Origin: Rhodospirillales bacterium
Lineage (GTDB): Bacteria; Pseudomonadota; Alphaproteobacteria; UBA828
Direction of reading: 5' to 3'
Assembly (NCBI GenBank): GCA_028818855.1
Contig: JAPPMY010000149.1
Coordinates: forward strand, 1 to 64,000
Length of the DNA stretch: 64,000 nt
Part shown: positions 16,976-26,611 of the stretch, in pieces
How positions within the stretch are numbered: position 1 is the first letter of the stretch
Layout of the letters: each line of letters begins with the position of its first letter
Made by a program: the position numbers and the translations under genes
Notes under the pieces: generated by a model
What the model was told of the DNA's origin: nothing
Databases searched by the model: none
The model's input: only the letters and a program-made list of their open reading frames with translations

Positions 16976-18070
16976 CTATCCGTCCTCGAGGTGGAACAGG
17001 CCGGCGACGCCGAGCAAGGTGAATATCGCCGCCGGAGTCCAGGCCGCCAGCACCGGCGGCAGCTTGCCGGAAAGGCCGAGAGCGAGGACGAGGTCCGAGA
17101 CGAAGTAGAGAAGGAAGCCCGTGAGCAGCCCGGCCAGCACCAGCACCCAGGTGCCGCGCCGCGTGAAGCGGAGCGAGAAGGTCGCCGCGATCAGGACCAT
17201 CGCGCAGAGGAGGAGGGGCACGGCGAGAAGCGAGTGCCAGTAGAGCCGGTGCTTCACCGAAGAGAAGCCGGACTCCTCCAGCACCTCGATGAAGCTCGGC
17301 AGAGCCCAGAAGGAGAGCGTCTCCGGCGGGGAGAAGCTGTTCTGGATGCGCTCCAGGGTGAGGTCGGTTGGCACGCGGGCGCTCGCGCGGTGCCGGGCCG
17401 GCGCGCCCGGCTCGCTGAAGAGGGCGTCGGTCAGCGCCCAGTGACCGTCCTCGAGCCGGGCCTCTGCGGCGTCGATGCGGCCCACGAACTGATCCTCCTT
17501 CTCGTAGAGGAAGATGATCGTGTCGTGGAGCGTCATCGTCTCCTGATCGAGACTATCGGCGTGGATCACGGACTGGCCTTCCGCATCGCCCTGTCTCAGC
17601 CAGATCCCGGACTGCGAAAGCGCGAGCAGGCTGGACTGGCCGCGCAGGTGGGTCGCGTCGAGCTGCTCGAAGCGCGCGGTGGTGGCCGAAGCGAGCGGGT
17701 TCACAACCGTCATGAAGAGGCCGCCCAGCAGCGCGGCGATGACGAGCGCAGGCAGCAGGAACTGCCAGACCGAGACGCCCGCCGCCCGCGCGATCACCAG
17801 CTCGCGGCTCCGCGTCAGCTTCGCGAACGTCACGATGCCGCCGACGAGGACGACGAACGGCAACGCCTTCTGGGCCATGAAGGGAATGTGGAGCGATGCC
17901 ATCTGGAGAACGGTCTCGAAGGTGGCCGTCTTGTTGGGCCCGGACGCGCGGCGCAGCAGCTCGATCGTATCGGCGATGAGAATGGTGAGGATGACGACCA
18001 GGAACACGAGCGCGACGCTCTGCAGGTACTGCCTGCCCATGTAGAGCGAGAGCGTGGACGAGAGGCGCAT
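16976..18070 (-). CDS. lptG: LPS export ABC transporter permease LptG
   Basis: LptG is one of two permeases of the LptB2FG ABC transporter that extracts LPS from the inner membrane. The 364-residue YjgP/YjgQ-family protein has an N-terminal helix pair (YMGRQYLQSVALVFLVVILTILIADTIELLRR). A central periplasmic beta-jellyroll and three C-terminal helices near ATFSLRFTRRGTWVLVLAGLLTG follow. It lies 4 bp downstream of lptF and 7 bp upstream of lptD, so it is in the same operon. Confidence 0.94.
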   Translation of the reverse strand: MRLSSTLSLYMGRQYLQSVALVFLVVILTILIADTIELLRRASGPNKTATFETVLQMASLHIPFMAQKALPFVVLVGGIVTFAKLTRSRELVIARAAGVSVWQFLLPALVIAALLGGLFMTVVNPLASATTARFEQLDATHLRGQSSLLALSQSGIWLRQGDAEGQSVIHADSLDQETMTLHDTIIFLYEKEDQFVGRIDAAEARLEDGHWALTDALFSEPGAPARHRASARVPTDLTLERIQNSFSPPETLSFWALPSFIEVLEESGFSSVKHRLYWHSLLAVPLLLCAMVLIAATFSLRFTRRGTWVLVLAGLLTGFLLYFVSDLVLALGLSGKLPPVLAAWTPAAIFTLLGVAGLFHLEDG

Positions 18071-18074
18071 CGGC

Positions 18075-19208
18075 TCAGGCCCCCTGCCCCGGCACGCCGG
18101 GCTCCGGCGCCCTGCCGCGGCCCCCGAGCAGGCGCGGCAGCCGGCCGCGCAGCAGGGCGATGGCCGCGGCCGTCACCAGCACCGGGTTGAGGTACATGAG
18201 CGGGATGAGACTGCTGTTCTTGGCGGTCGCGTTGACCAGGAAGAGCGCTACGGCCTCGAACACGACCGCGGCCGCGATCGCGACGAGCATCCGGCGCCAC
18301 TGCCCGCGCCGGTCGACGTTGCCGAGCAGCAGCGCCGCCAGGCCGATGGCGAGGAGGGTGTAGGCAAACAGCGGCGAGACGATGCGGTTGTGCGCCTCGG
18401 ACAGGAACTTGCCGCGGAGCCGATCCGCACCCTCGCTCTCGGGGTCGAGAAGCTCGTCGAGGAAGCGCTCGCGCGGCTCGCGCCAGCGGTTGCCGCCGCG
18501 CTGGGCGAATTCGCCGAGGTCCATTGTGTAGCGTTCGAAATTGAGGAGCGAGAGCTGCGCCGAATCGCGATCGATCCGCTGCCGGTGGCCGTTGAAGAGG
18601 ATGAAGCGGGGCCCCTCGGCGGTCTGAACCAGGCGGCCGCGCTCCGCCATCATCGTCACCGGCCTTTCCCTCTCGCGGGCGTCGTGCACGAGGATGCCGT
18701 TGAGGGTTCCGCCCTCGCGCCCGCGGATGTAGACCGTGACACCCTCGGTCAGGGAGTTGAACGAGCCTTCCTCCAGCAGCAGCGCCGAGTGATCGCTGCG
18801 GAGCACGAACTGCCGTTCCTTGAACTCCCGGTGGCTGATCGGCATGACGTACATCACGATCGCGTAGGACGCGACGACGATGATCGTGGCCATCACCAGC
18901 GCGGGCTTCGCAAGCGACCACTGGCTGATGCCGGCTGCCCGCAGGCACACCAGCTCGCTGTCGATGGTGAGCCGGTTGTAGACGAAGAGCAGCGAGCAGA
19001 AGAAGGCGATCGGCAGGATCGCGCCGAGGAAGGTCGGCAGCACCAGCATGCTCATCAGCAGGAAGGTGCTGAACGAGAGCCCCTTGTTGACGATCAGGTC
19101 GATGATGCGCAGCGACTGCGACAGCCAGACGACCGCCGTGAGGCCCAGAGCGACGAGCAGGAACGGACCGATGAGCTGGCGGAAGAGATAACGCTGGTAA
19201 CGCGGCAT
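18075..19208 (-). CDS. lptF: LPS export ABC transporter permease LptF
   Basis: LptF is the second YjgP/YjgQ permease of the LPS exporter. The 377-residue protein starts MPRYQRYLFRQLIGPFLLVALG. It has the conserved LPISHREFKERQFVLRSDHSALLLEEGSF stretch in the periplasmic jellyroll and C-terminal helices (YTLLAIGLAALLLGN). As the first gene of lptF-lptG-lptD-surA-rsmA it should follow the operon promoter. A perfect TATAAT lies only 5 nt before its ATG and no Shine-Dalgarno sequence is visible. Confidence 0.94.
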   Translation of the reverse strand: MPRYQRYLFRQLIGPFLLVALGLTAVVWLSQSLRIIDLIVNKGLSFSTFLLMSMLVLPTFLGAILPIAFFCSLLFVYNRLTIDSELVCLRAAGISQWSLAKPALVMATIIVVASYAIVMYVMPISHREFKERQFVLRSDHSALLLEEGSFNSLTEGVTVYIRGREGGTLNGILVHDARERERPVTMMAERGRLVQTAEGPRFILFNGHRQRIDRDSAQLSLLNFERYTMDLGEFAQRGGNRWREPRERFLDELLDPESEGADRLRGKFLSEAHNRIVSPLFAYTLLAIGLAALLLGNVDRRGQWRRMLVAIAAAVVFEAVALFLVNATAKNSSLIPLMYLNPVLVTAAAIALLRGRLPRLLGGRGRAPEPGVPGQGA

Positions 19209-19213
19209 GCCCC

Positions 19214-19219
19214 ATTATA
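19214..19219 (-). promoter_or_regulatory. TATAAT -10-like element abutting the lptF start codon
   Basis: On the minus strand the sequence reads TATAATGGGGCATG, with ATG being the lptF start. If this is a real -10, transcription would begin at or next to the start codon and give a leaderless mRNA. No convincing -35 sits 16-18 bp upstream (CTCCCC), which keeps confidence low. Confidence 0.35.
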
Positions 19220-19283
19220 GCGGCTCGCGCCTGAGCGGGGAGCGCGCCGCCTCTCCGCCGTGACGCTTTTCTACAGAACGAAC

Positions 19284-20708
19284 CTAGAGCGAGGGGCGAT
19301 GGCGGCTCCAGCTGGTGGCCGCCTCGAAGGCCACCGCCGCGCGGAACACGCGCGTGTCGTCATAGGTGCGGCCGACGATCTGCAGGCCGGTGGGAACGCC
19401 GCTCTTGGCGAAGCCGGTCGGCACGCTCGCGACCGGGCACTGGTTCATCATGTTGAAGGGGTAGGTGAGAAGCCAGCCCAGGTGCGGCTCCACGGGCTTG
19501 CCGTTGATGGTGAAGCTCTGGTCCATGTTGGTGTGGTCCGCCTTGACCGCCGGCACGGCCAGCGTCGGGCAGATCATGACGTCGTAGCTCTCGAGGATCG
19601 GCGCGAGCTTCTGGTACATCGCGCCCCGCGTGCGGTTGACCCGCTCGAACTCGACCGCGCTGACCCGGCTCCCCCTCTCCACCAGCTCGACCACTCTCGG
19701 GTCCATCTCGTAGCGCCACTCGGGCAGATACTCCTGCAAACCGCTCGCGAAGAAGACCTCGAAGAGGCGCAGGTACTGGTTGAGAACGCCGGAGGTCCAG
19801 CCGAGGTCGACTTCTTCCACCTCGCAGCCGAGATCGCGGAAGACCTGCACGGCCTTCTCCGTGTTCTCCCGCACCTCCGGATCCACCTGGACGTAGCCGA
19901 GATCCGGCGTGTACGCGATGCGCCAGCCCGCGATGCCCTCGTAGGAGAGCGGCAGGCGGATGCGGGTCCTCAGCGATTCGATGTCCGCCCTGTGGGGGCC
20001 GGAGACGACGTTCTGCAGCAGGGCCGATTCCGCCACCGTGCGGGTCAGCACGCCGATCTGGACCAGGAACATGTGGGGGGCGTCGGTGTCGTTGGGGTTG
20101 CGCCCGTAGGGCGGCTTGAAGCCGAAGAGGCCGTTGACCGAGGCGGGAATGCGGATCGACCCGCCGCCGTCGCCGCCGTCGGCGATCGTCGTCATGCCGG
20201 CGGCGACGGCGCCACCGCTGCCGCCTGACGACCCGCCCGGCGTGTAGGCGGCGTTCCAGGGATTGCGGCTCACGCCCCAGAGCGGGCTGTGTGTGGTCCC
20301 GGCGTAGCCGAACTCCGGCGTCGTGGTGCGGATATGCAGGATCGCGCCGGCCCGCATCAGGCGCTCGGTGACCGGGTAGGTGTGATCGGGGCGATTGTGC
20401 TCCATGATCCTGGAGCCGATCGTGGTGATCTCGCCCTTGATGGAGTGGTAGTCCTTGCTCGCGAGCGGCAGCCCTTCCAGCGCCCTGAGCCGGCCGTCGG
20501 TCTTGGCGTAGCGGGTCTCCGCCGCCTTCGCCTGCTCCAGCGCGCGGTCGAAATAGCTGTAGGTCACGAGGTTGAGCGCCGGGTTGACCGCCTCGCAGCG
20601 GGCGATCACCGCCTTCATCAGTTCGACGGGCGAGAGCGTCCGCGCCTTGAACGCGGCGAGCGCCTCGATCGCGCTCATGTAGCAGAGGTCGAGGTCCTGG
20701 GCCGCCAT
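19284..20708 (-). CDS. Amidase signature family hydrolase
   Basis: This 474-residue amidase starts at ATG 20708 (MAAQDLDLCYMSAIEALAAF); the track ORF runs much further upstream into the neighbouring gene's shadow. The Ser-cisSer-Lys triad is visible: Lys85 in LASKDYHSIKG, the GGSSGGSGGAVAAG loop (Ser160/161) and nucleophile Ser184 in DGGGSIRIPAS. It lies 11 bp after an isochorismatase-fold hydrolase, so the pair is probably an operon degrading a linear or cyclic amide. The substrate is unknown. Confidence 0.93.
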   Translation of the reverse strand: MAAQDLDLCYMSAIEALAAFKARTLSPVELMKAVIARCEAVNPALNLVTYSYFDRALEQAKAAETRYAKTDGRLRALEGLPLASKDYHSIKGEITTIGSRIMEHNRPDHTYPVTERLMRAGAILHIRTTTPEFGYAGTTHSPLWGVSRNPWNAAYTPGGSSGGSGGAVAAGMTTIADGGDGGGSIRIPASVNGLFGFKPPYGRNPNDTDAPHMFLVQIGVLTRTVAESALLQNVVSGPHRADIESLRTRIRLPLSYEGIAGWRIAYTPDLGYVQVDPEVRENTEKAVQVFRDLGCEVEEVDLGWTSGVLNQYLRLFEVFFASGLQEYLPEWRYEMDPRVVELVERGSRVSAVEFERVNRTRGAMYQKLAPILESYDVMICPTLAVPAVKADHTNMDQSFTINGKPVEPHLGWLLTYPFNMMNQCPVASVPTGFAKSGVPTGLQIVGRTYDDTRVFRAAVAFEAATSWSRHRPSL

Positions 20709-20719
20709 GTCGGGCGCTC

Positions 20720-21430
20720 CTATTCGTTGCTGAAGGCTTCCAGGTCGCCCAGATAGCCGAGGACGCGCTCCACCGGCTCGACATCGCCGAACTTGGCGTC
20801 GATGTCGAACAGGTTCCATTCGACGACGCCCGGCACCCGGTCGCCCACGCCCTCGCGGACGACGATGGGGCGGAAGCCCTCGGCGATCGCGTCCTCGGCG
20901 GAGTGGCGGACGCAGCCGGCCATGGTCACGCCGGTGATGATCACCGTGTCCACCCGCTGGGCGCGGAGATAGCCCGCGAGATAGGTGCCGTGGAACGCGC
21001 TCGCGCGCTTCTTCACGATCACCTGCTCGCCGCGATCGGGCATCGGCGCGATGCGCTCGTCGATCGCCGCCTCGGGCGAGCCCTCGCGGAGCGTCTCGAC
21101 CGGGATCTTCATGTGCCAGAGCCCGGTGTCGGCGCGCGGCCCGGTCGGGTCCTGGTAGGCCGTCGTGGTGTAGATCACGGGGATGTTCTTCTCCCGCGCA
21201 GCAGCCAGAAGCTGCTGATTCGCGGGGATGATCACCTCCATGTTGTCGCAGGTGAAGTTGTGGCCCGGCCTGGTCCACGCGTTGGCAAGGTCGATGATCA
21301 GCAGCGCCGGCCTGGTTCCGAAGCCGATGCGGCGCTGGAAGCCCCGCGTCTGGTAAATCTCGGAATCGGCGGCGAAGATGGTCTCGAGCGCCCGCCTGAT
21401 TTCCTCGTCGCGTGAAAGCTCCGCCGTCAT
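20720..21430 (-). CDS. Isochorismatase-family cysteine hydrolase (N-carbamoylsarcosine amidase-like)
   Basis: This 236-residue isochorismatase-fold hydrolase has an Asp-Lys-Cys triad: Asp47 in LLIIDLANAW, Lys140 in VIVKKRASAFHGT and Cys173 in GVTMAGCVRHSAED. The GVTMAGCVRHSA signature and the N-terminal extension resemble N-carbamoylsarcosine amidase and related ureidohydrolases. It is the first gene of a two-gene unit with the amidase downstream. The substrate is not determinable from sequence; an N-carbamoyl compound is a reasonable guess. Confidence 0.9.
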   Translation of the reverse strand: MTAELSRDEEIRRALETIFAADSEIYQTRGFQRRIGFGTRPALLIIDLANAWTRPGHNFTCDNMEVIIPANQQLLAAAREKNIPVIYTTTAYQDPTGPRADTGLWHMKIPVETLREGSPEAAIDERIAPMPDRGEQVIVKKRASAFHGTYLAGYLRAQRVDTVIITGVTMAGCVRHSAEDAIAEGFRPIVVREGVGDRVPGVVEWNLFDIDAKFGDVEPVERVLGYLGDLEAFSNE

Positions 21431-21585
21431 CCTCGATCCTCCTGCGCTGGATGGCCGCCGAGTGTAGCCGCGGGCCCGGCCGACTGCCAGCGGTGCGCCC
21501 CGCCGCGCGCGAGCGGAATCAAGACGGTTGACCCTGCCGCCGGCCGACGCCTAATTGAGTTGCGGACGCTGGTACGCGCGCCTGG

Positions 21586-21659
21586 GGCCGGGTGGCAGAG
21601 TGGCTATGCAGCGGACTGCAAATCCGTGTACGCCGGTTCGATTCCGGCCTCGGCCTCCA
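21586..21659 (+). tRNA. tRNA-Cys (anticodon GCA)
   Basis: A 74-nt cloverleaf can be drawn. The acceptor stem GGCCGGG pairs with CTCGGCC, with one G-U pair. The anticodon stem-loop is CGGACTGCAAATCCG with anticodon GCA, the T arm is GCCGG-TTCGATT-CCGGC, and the discriminator U is followed by an encoded CCA. The layout matches bacterial tRNA-Cys closely. It stands alone, upstream of the DUF3576 gene. Confidence 0.96.
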
Positions 21660-21775
21660 ACACCTTCCCTCCGCTGGGAAAGTCTGCTTGCGGCGCCCGT
21701 CCCGTTTGTGCTGCGGCACGCGCGCGCCTCGTGGTAAGAAGGGCGCGTATGCACGGTCAAGAGGGGGCAGCCGGA

Positions 21776-22303
21776 ATGAGGCGCTCGCACATCGTCAAGG
21801 GGATGCTCGCCTGCGTCCTCCTCCTGGCTCTGGCGGGAGCCGGCTGTGAGAACGCGGGACCGACGGCGCCGCCGCCGGACACCTACGATCCCCGCTGGCG
21901 CGGCGCGCAGCAGGAAGGAAACAGCATCTTCGGCTCCGGCGTCTCGCTGTTCGGCGACGAGGAAGGCGGGCCGGCCGTCGGAATCGGGGTCAACGCCTTC
22001 CTCTGGCGGGCGACGCTGGACACGATCTCGTTCATGCCGCTGCTCTCGGCCGATCCCTTCGGCGGCGTGATCATCACCGACTGGTACACGCCGCCCGAGA
22101 CCCCCGACGAGCGCTTCAAGATGACCGTCTACATCCTGACGAGGGCGCTGCGCTCGGACGGCGTGCAGGTCACCGTCTTCCGCCAGGAACGCGGCGACGA
22201 CGGCGTGTGGCAGGACCGCGCGACCAACCCGGCCACCGCCGTCAGCCTGGAAGACAAGATTCTCGACCGCGCCCGGCAGATACGCACCGCCTCGCTCCAG
22301 TAG
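21776..22303 (+). CDS. DUF3576 domain-containing lipoprotein
   Basis: This 175-residue predicted lipoprotein has a signal peptide with lipobox LAGAGC (Cys24 from MRRSHIVKGM). The DUF3576 body includes GVNAFLWRATLDTISFMPLLSADPFGGVIITDWY. The family is widespread in alphaproteobacteria next to leuS, as here, and its function is not known. The ATG at 21776 places the hydrophobic segment correctly; an in-frame ATG at 21749 would add nine residues. A role in envelope biogenesis is suggested by proximity to lptE, but not shown. Confidence 0.9.
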   Translation: MRRSHIVKGMLACVLLLALAGAGCENAGPTAPPPDTYDPRWRGAQQEGNSIFGSGVSLFGDEEGGPAVGIGVNAFLWRATLDTISFMPLLSADPFGGVIITDWYTPPETPDERFKMTVYILTRALRSDGVQVTVFRQERGDDGVWQDRATNPATAVSLEDKILDRARQIRTASLQ

Positions 22304-22418
22304 CCGGAGATCCAGCGCCCGGCGGCCGTCCGCGCCGCGCGGCTGCGCTGCCCGGCCCGTCATGCTATAGGGACGCCGCTCTCCGGCAACGACCGGAACG
22401 ACGGAGCGGGCGCAGCTT

Positions 22419-24986
22419 ATGAGTGAGCGTTACGACGCGCAGGCGGTCGAGGCCAAGTGGCAGGCCGCCTGGGAGGACGCGGGTCTCTTCCGGGCGGAGC
22501 TGAGCGACGGGCGGCTGAGCTACTACGTGCTCGAGATGTTTCCCTACCCGTCCGGCCGCATCCACATGGGCCACGTGCGCAACTACACGATGGGCGACGT
22601 CGTGGCGCGCTACAAGCGGGCGCGGGGCTTCGACGTGCTGCACCCCATGGGCTGGGACGCCTTCGGCCTGCCGGCGGAGAACGCGGCCTTCGAGCGCGGC
22701 GTCCACCCCGCCGAGTGGACGTACGCGAACATCGCGACCATGCGCGGGCAGCTCCAGCTCATGGGGCTCTCGATCGACTGGGAGCGCGAGTTCGCCACCT
22801 GCCACCCGGGCTACTACGAGCACCAGCAGGCGCTCTTCCTCGACTTTCACGAGGCCGGGCTGGTCGAGAAGAAGGAGGCCTGGGTCAACTGGGACCCCGT
22901 CGACCGCACGGTGCTCGCCAACGAGCAGGTGGTGGACGGGCGCGGCTGGCGCTCGGGCGCGCTGATCGAGAAGCGCAGGCTTGCGCAGTGGTTCTTCCGC
23001 ATCACCCGCTTCGCCGATGAGCTGCTGGAGGCGCTGGAGGCGCTGCCGCGCTGGCCGGACAAGGTGCGGCTCATGCAGCGCAACTGGATCGGGCGCTCCG
23101 AAGGGGCGCGCATCCTCTTCCCCATCGAGGGACGCGACGGGGCGCTGGAGGTGTTCACCACGCGCCCGGACACGCTGTTCGGCGCGTCGTTCTGCGCGCT
23201 CTCGCCCAACCACCCGCTGGCGACGGCGCTGGCCGAATCCGATCCGGCGCTCGGCGAGTTCATCGCCGAGTGCAACCTCGCCGGCGTCGGCGAGCGCGAC
23301 ATCGAGGCCGCGGGCAAGCGCGGCTACGACACGGGGGTCCGGGTCCGGCATCCCTTCGACACGGAGCGCACGCTGCCGCTCTTTGTCGCGAACTTCGTGT
23401 TGATGGACTACGGCACCGGCGCGATCTTCGGCTGCCCCGCCCACGACCAGCGCGACCTCGATTTCGCCCGAAGCCAGGGCCTGCCCGTCATCCCCGTGGT
23501 GTGCCCGCCGGGCGCGGATGCGGCGTCGGTCGAGATCGGCGACGAGGCCTACGTCGGCGACGGGACGGCGATCAACTCCGACTTCCTCGACGGGCTCCCG
23601 GTGGCGGACGCCAAGGCGCGCGCCGTGGAGGCGCTGGCCGAACGTGGCGCCGGCGGCGCTGCGGTCAGCTACCGCCTGCGCGACTGGCTGATCTCGCGCC
23701 AGCGCTACTGGGGCTGCCCCATCCCGATGGTCCACTGCCCGTCCTGCGGCGTGGTGCCGGTGCCGCGGGACGAGTTGCCCGTGCGCCTGCCGGAGGACGT
23801 GACCTTCGATACGCCGGGCAACCCGCTCGACCGCCACCCTGCGTGGAAGAACACCACATGCCCGCGCTGCGGCGGCCCCGCCGAGCGGGACACCGACACG
23901 ATGGATACCTTCGTCGATTCCTCGTGGTACTTCGCGCGCTTCTGCGCGGCCCGCGCCGACGAGCCGCTACCGGCAGGCGACGTGGCGCCGTGGCTGCCGG
24001 TGGACCAGTACATCGGCGGCATCGAGCACGCGGTGCTGCACCTGCTCTACTCCCGCTTCTTCACCAAGGCGCTCAAGCTCTGCGGCCACCTCGACATCGA
24101 GGAGCCCTTCGCCGGCCTCTTCACCCAGGGCATGGTCTGCCACGAGACCTACCGCGACGACGACGGGCGCTGGTACTACCCCGACGAGGTGGAGACCCGC
24201 GCAGGCAGGCTCGTGGCGCGCGAGGACGGGCGCCCCGTCGCCGCCGGGCGCTCCGAGGCGATGAGCAAGTCCAAGCGCAACACGGTCGACCCCGAGGCGA
24301 TCATCGAGGCCTACGGCGCCGACACGGCCCGGCTCTTCATGCTCTCCGACAGCCCGCCGGAGCGCGACCTGGAGTGGACGGACACCGGCGTCAAGGGCGC
24401 GTGGCGCTACGTCGCCCAGCTCTGGCGCCTGGTCACCGCGCCCCCGGTCGCGCTGCCGCCGGCCGGCGGGACGGCCCCGGCCCGGGGCGCGCTGGCCCCC
24501 CCGCTGCGCGGGCTGCGCCGGACCATCCACAAGACCGTCGCCGGCGTGACAGACGACCTGGAGCGCTTTCGCTTCAACCGCGCGGTCGCGCGCGTGCGCG
24601 AGCTGACGAACGCGCTCGCGGCCATCGACGATGCGCCCGGCGCCGGCCACGTGATGCGGGAGGGGCTGGAGACGGCCATCCGCCTGCTGGGCCCGGTCGT
24701 GCCGCATCTCGCCGAAGAAGCCTGGCGCCATCTCGGCCATGACGGCTGGCTGGCCCGCGAGCCCTGGCCGGAAGCCGACCCGGCGCTGCTCGCCGACGAC
24801 GTCGTGGTCATCGCGGTGCAGGTGGACGGCAAGAAGCGGGCGACGATCTCGCTCCCGGCCGATCACGACAAGGCGGCGGCGGAGAGCGCCGCGATGGCGG
24901 ACGGCGGCGTGCGCCGGGCCCTTGCCGGCAAGGACGTGCGCAAGGTGATCGTCGTGCCCGGGCGGATCGTGAATGTGGTCACCTGA
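22419..24986 (+). CDS. leuS: Leucyl-tRNA synthetase
   Basis: LeuRS is a class I aminoacyl-tRNA synthetase, here 855 residues. The HIGH-type motif reads [11 protein letters not shown], and the KMSKS motif appears as EAMSKSKRN. The CP1 editing domain is present ([18 protein letters not shown] and [16 protein letters not shown]), as is the anticodon-binding C-terminal region ([16 protein letters not shown]). Its last 14 nt overlap the start of lptE, indicating co-translation. A TATAGG hexamer about 50 bp upstream is a possible -10. Confidence 0.97.
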   Translation: MSERYDAQAVEAKWQAAWEDAGLFRAELSDGRLSYYVLEMFPYPSGRIHMGHVRNYTMGDVVARYKRARGFDVLHPMGWDAFGLPAENAAFERGVHPAEWTYANIATMRGQLQLMGLSIDWEREFATCHPGYYEHQQALFLDFHEAGLVEKKEAWVNWDPVDRTVLANEQVVDGRGWRSGALIEKRRLAQWFFRITRFADELLEALEALPRWPDKVRLMQRNWIGRSEGARILFPIEGRDGALEVFTTRPDTLFGASFCALSPNHPLATALAESDPALGEFIAECNLAGVGERDIEAAGKRGYDTGVRVRHPFDTERTLPLFVANFVLMDYGTGAIFGCPAHDQRDLDFARSQGLPVIPVVCPPGADAASVEIGDEAYVGDGTAINSDFLDGLPVADAKARAVEALAERGAGGAAVSYRLRDWLISRQRYWGCPIPMVHCPSCGVVPVPRDELPVRLPEDVTFDTPGNPLDRHPAWKNTTCPRCGGPAERDTDTMDTFVDSSWYFARFCAARADEPLPAGDVAPWLPVDQYIGGIEHAVLHLLYSRFFTKALKLCGHLDIEEPFAGLFTQGMVCHETYRDDDGRWYYPDEVETRAGRLVAREDGRPVAAGRSEAMSKSKRNTVDPEAIIEAYGADTARLFMLSDSPPERDLEWTDTGVKGAWRYVAQLWRLVTAPPVALPPAGGTAPARGALAPPLRGLRRTIHKTVAGVTDDLERFRFNRAVARVRELTNALAAIDDAPGAGHVMREGLETAIRLLGPVVPHLAEEAWRHLGHDGWLAREPWPEADPALLADDVVVIAVQVDGKKRATISLPADHDKAAAESAAMADGGVRRALAGKDVRKVIVVPGRIVNVVT

Positions 24987-25512
24987 CCGGCCGCGATCCC
25001 GCCTCGCGGCGCGCCCGTGGCGCCGGCCGACAGCCGCTCTCGCCCTCGCCCTCGCTCTCGTCCTTCTCGCCGCCTGCGCCGTCGAGCCGCTCTATGGCTC
25101 CCGCGCCGGCAAGGCGCGGGGCGGTGGGGCGGCGGCGATCGAGATCGCGCCGGTCAGGGACCGTGTCGGCCATATCGTGCGCAACTATCTGATCGACAGC
25201 CTCACGCCGAGAGGACAACCCGCGCAGCCCGACTACCGGCTCACGCTCTCGGTCGAGCAGAGCAAGAGGGCGCTGCTGATCCAGCACGACGACAGGGTGA
25301 CCCGGTACAACCTGACGCTCCGCGCCACGTTCTCGCTCCGGGATCGTGACGGCCGTGAGGTCTACAGGGATCGCGCGCGAGCGACCGGAAGCTTCAACGT
25401 GGTGGAGTCCGGCTTCGCCACCGCGACCGCCGAGCAGGACGCCGCCGAGGAGGCCGCACGGGTGCTGAGCGAGGACATCCTCACGCTGATACTCCTGCAC
25501 CTCCGCCAATGA
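24973..25512 (+). CDS. lptE: LPS assembly lipoprotein LptE
   Basis: LptE is the outer-membrane lipoprotein that plugs the LptD barrel. The 179-residue product has a basic N-terminus, a hydrophobic segment, and lipobox LLAAC (Cys35). The CAVEPLYG that follows is typical of alphaproteobacterial LptE. The rest shows the expected alternating beta pattern ([38 protein letters not shown]). It overlaps leuS by 14 nt and precedes holA, the standard leuS-lptE-holA order. Confidence 0.93.
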   Translation: MWSPDRPRSRLAARPWRRPTAALALALALVLLAACAVEPLYGSRAGKARGGGAAAIEIAPVRDRVGHIVRNYLIDSLTPRGQPAQPDYRLTLSVEQSKRALLIQHDDRVTRYNLTLRATFSLRDRDGREVYRDRARATGSFNVVESGFATATAEQDAAEEAARVLSEDILTLILLHLRQ

Positions 25513-25549
25513 GGCGCCCGCGACCCTCCAGCCCGCCCGCTGGCAGGCC

Positions 25550-26611
25550 GTGAAGATTGCGCCGGCCCGCGCCGAGCGGTTCTGCGCCGCGCCGGACGCG
25601 GGCATCCGGCTGGTGCTGATCTACGGGCCCAACGAAGGGCTGGTGCGGGCCCGGGCCGAAGCGTGCGTGCGCGCGGTGGCGGAGGATGCGGACGACCCCT
25701 TCCGCGTCACCAGCCTCGATCCGGCGCTGCTCCGGGACGAGCCGGGCAGGCTCGCCGACGAGGCGGCGGCGATGGCCCTCACCGGCGGCCGCCGCGCCGT
25801 GCGCCTGCGCGGCGTCACCGAGGCGGTGGTACCGGCGGTCCGCTCGTGCCTTGCCCTGCCCGACGTGGAGAGCCTGGTGGTGGCCGAAGCCGGCCCGCTC
25901 ACGCCGCGCTCCGGGCTCAGGAAGCTGTGCGAGCAGGAGCAGAGCCTCGCCGCCATCCCCTGCTACGACGAGAGCGCCGAGGGCGCCCGGGCGCTGATCG
26001 AGGGCTTCTGTGCCGAGTGGCGGATCGCGGCGGCGCCCGAGACCGTCGCCTGGCTCGCCGAGCGCCTCGGCAGCGACCGCCGCCAGATCGAGAACGGGGT
26101 CGAGACGCTCGCGGTCTTTCTCGGCGAACCGGGGCCCGAAGGCAGTACGCTCACGATGGAGGTCGCGGAGGCTTGCGTCGGCGATGCGGCCGAGGCGTCG
26201 GCGGATGCGGTCGCGCGCTTCGCCGTCGCGGGCGACCTCGAGGGGCTCGACCGCGCCATGTCGCGCGCGCTCTATGGCGGCGTGCAGCCGATCACCATCC
26301 TGCGCGCTGCGGCCCGGCGGCTCGCGCGCCTTCATCGCGTGGGCGGCGCGGTGGAGAGCGGCGCCAGCCGGGCGGACGCGATGGCTGCTCTCAGGCCGCC
26401 GGTCTTCCCGCGAGAGCGCGCCGCCTTCGCGCAGGAGCTGGCGCGCTGGCCGAGCGCGCGCGCGGCCGGCGGCCTCGGCCTGCTGACCCGCGCCGAGCGC
26501 GACTGCAAGGTCTCCGGCGGTGCGCCGGCGGCAATCTGCTCCGACGCCCTCCTCCGTATCGCGCGCGCGGCCCGCAGGGGGCAGCGCCGAAACGGCAACG
26601 AAACGGAGTGA
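25550..26611 (+). CDS. holA: DNA polymerase III subunit delta
   Basis: HolA is the clamp-loader subunit that opens the beta sliding clamp. The 353-residue protein has the N-terminal Walker-like fold (IRLVLIYGPNEGLVRARAE) and the region SLDPALLRDEPGRLADEAAAMALTGGRRAVRL. Domain III helices follow (AVARFAVAGDLEGLDRAMSRALYGGVQPITILRAAARRLARLHRV). It starts at GTG 25550, 37 bp after lptE. It is the last housekeeping gene before the anomalous region that begins at about 26612. Confidence 0.94.
   Translation: MKIAPARAERFCAAPDAGIRLVLIYGPNEGLVRARAEACVRAVAEDADDPFRVTSLDPALLRDEPGRLADEAAAMALTGGRRAVRLRGVTEAVVPAVRSCLALPDVESLVVAEAGPLTPRSGLRKLCEQEQSLAAIPCYDESAEGARALIEGFCAEWRIAAAPETVAWLAERLGSDRRQIENGVETLAVFLGEPGPEGSTLTMEVAEACVGDAAEASADAVARFAVAGDLEGLDRAMSRALYGGVQPITILRAAARRLARLHRVGGAVESGASRADAMAALRPPVFPRERAAFAQELARWPSARAAGGLGLLTRAERDCKVSGGAPAAICSDALLRIARAARRGQRRNGNETE

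Noticed and set aside
21586-21659. tRNA-Cys as the integration site of the island
   Set aside because: The tRNA is 5 kb from the island edge with intact housekeeping genes between, and no 3'-end repeat of the tRNA was seen near 35900.
22304-22418. T-box or leader attenuator before leuS
   Set aside because: No specifier loop, leader peptide or terminator hairpin could be drawn in 115 bp.
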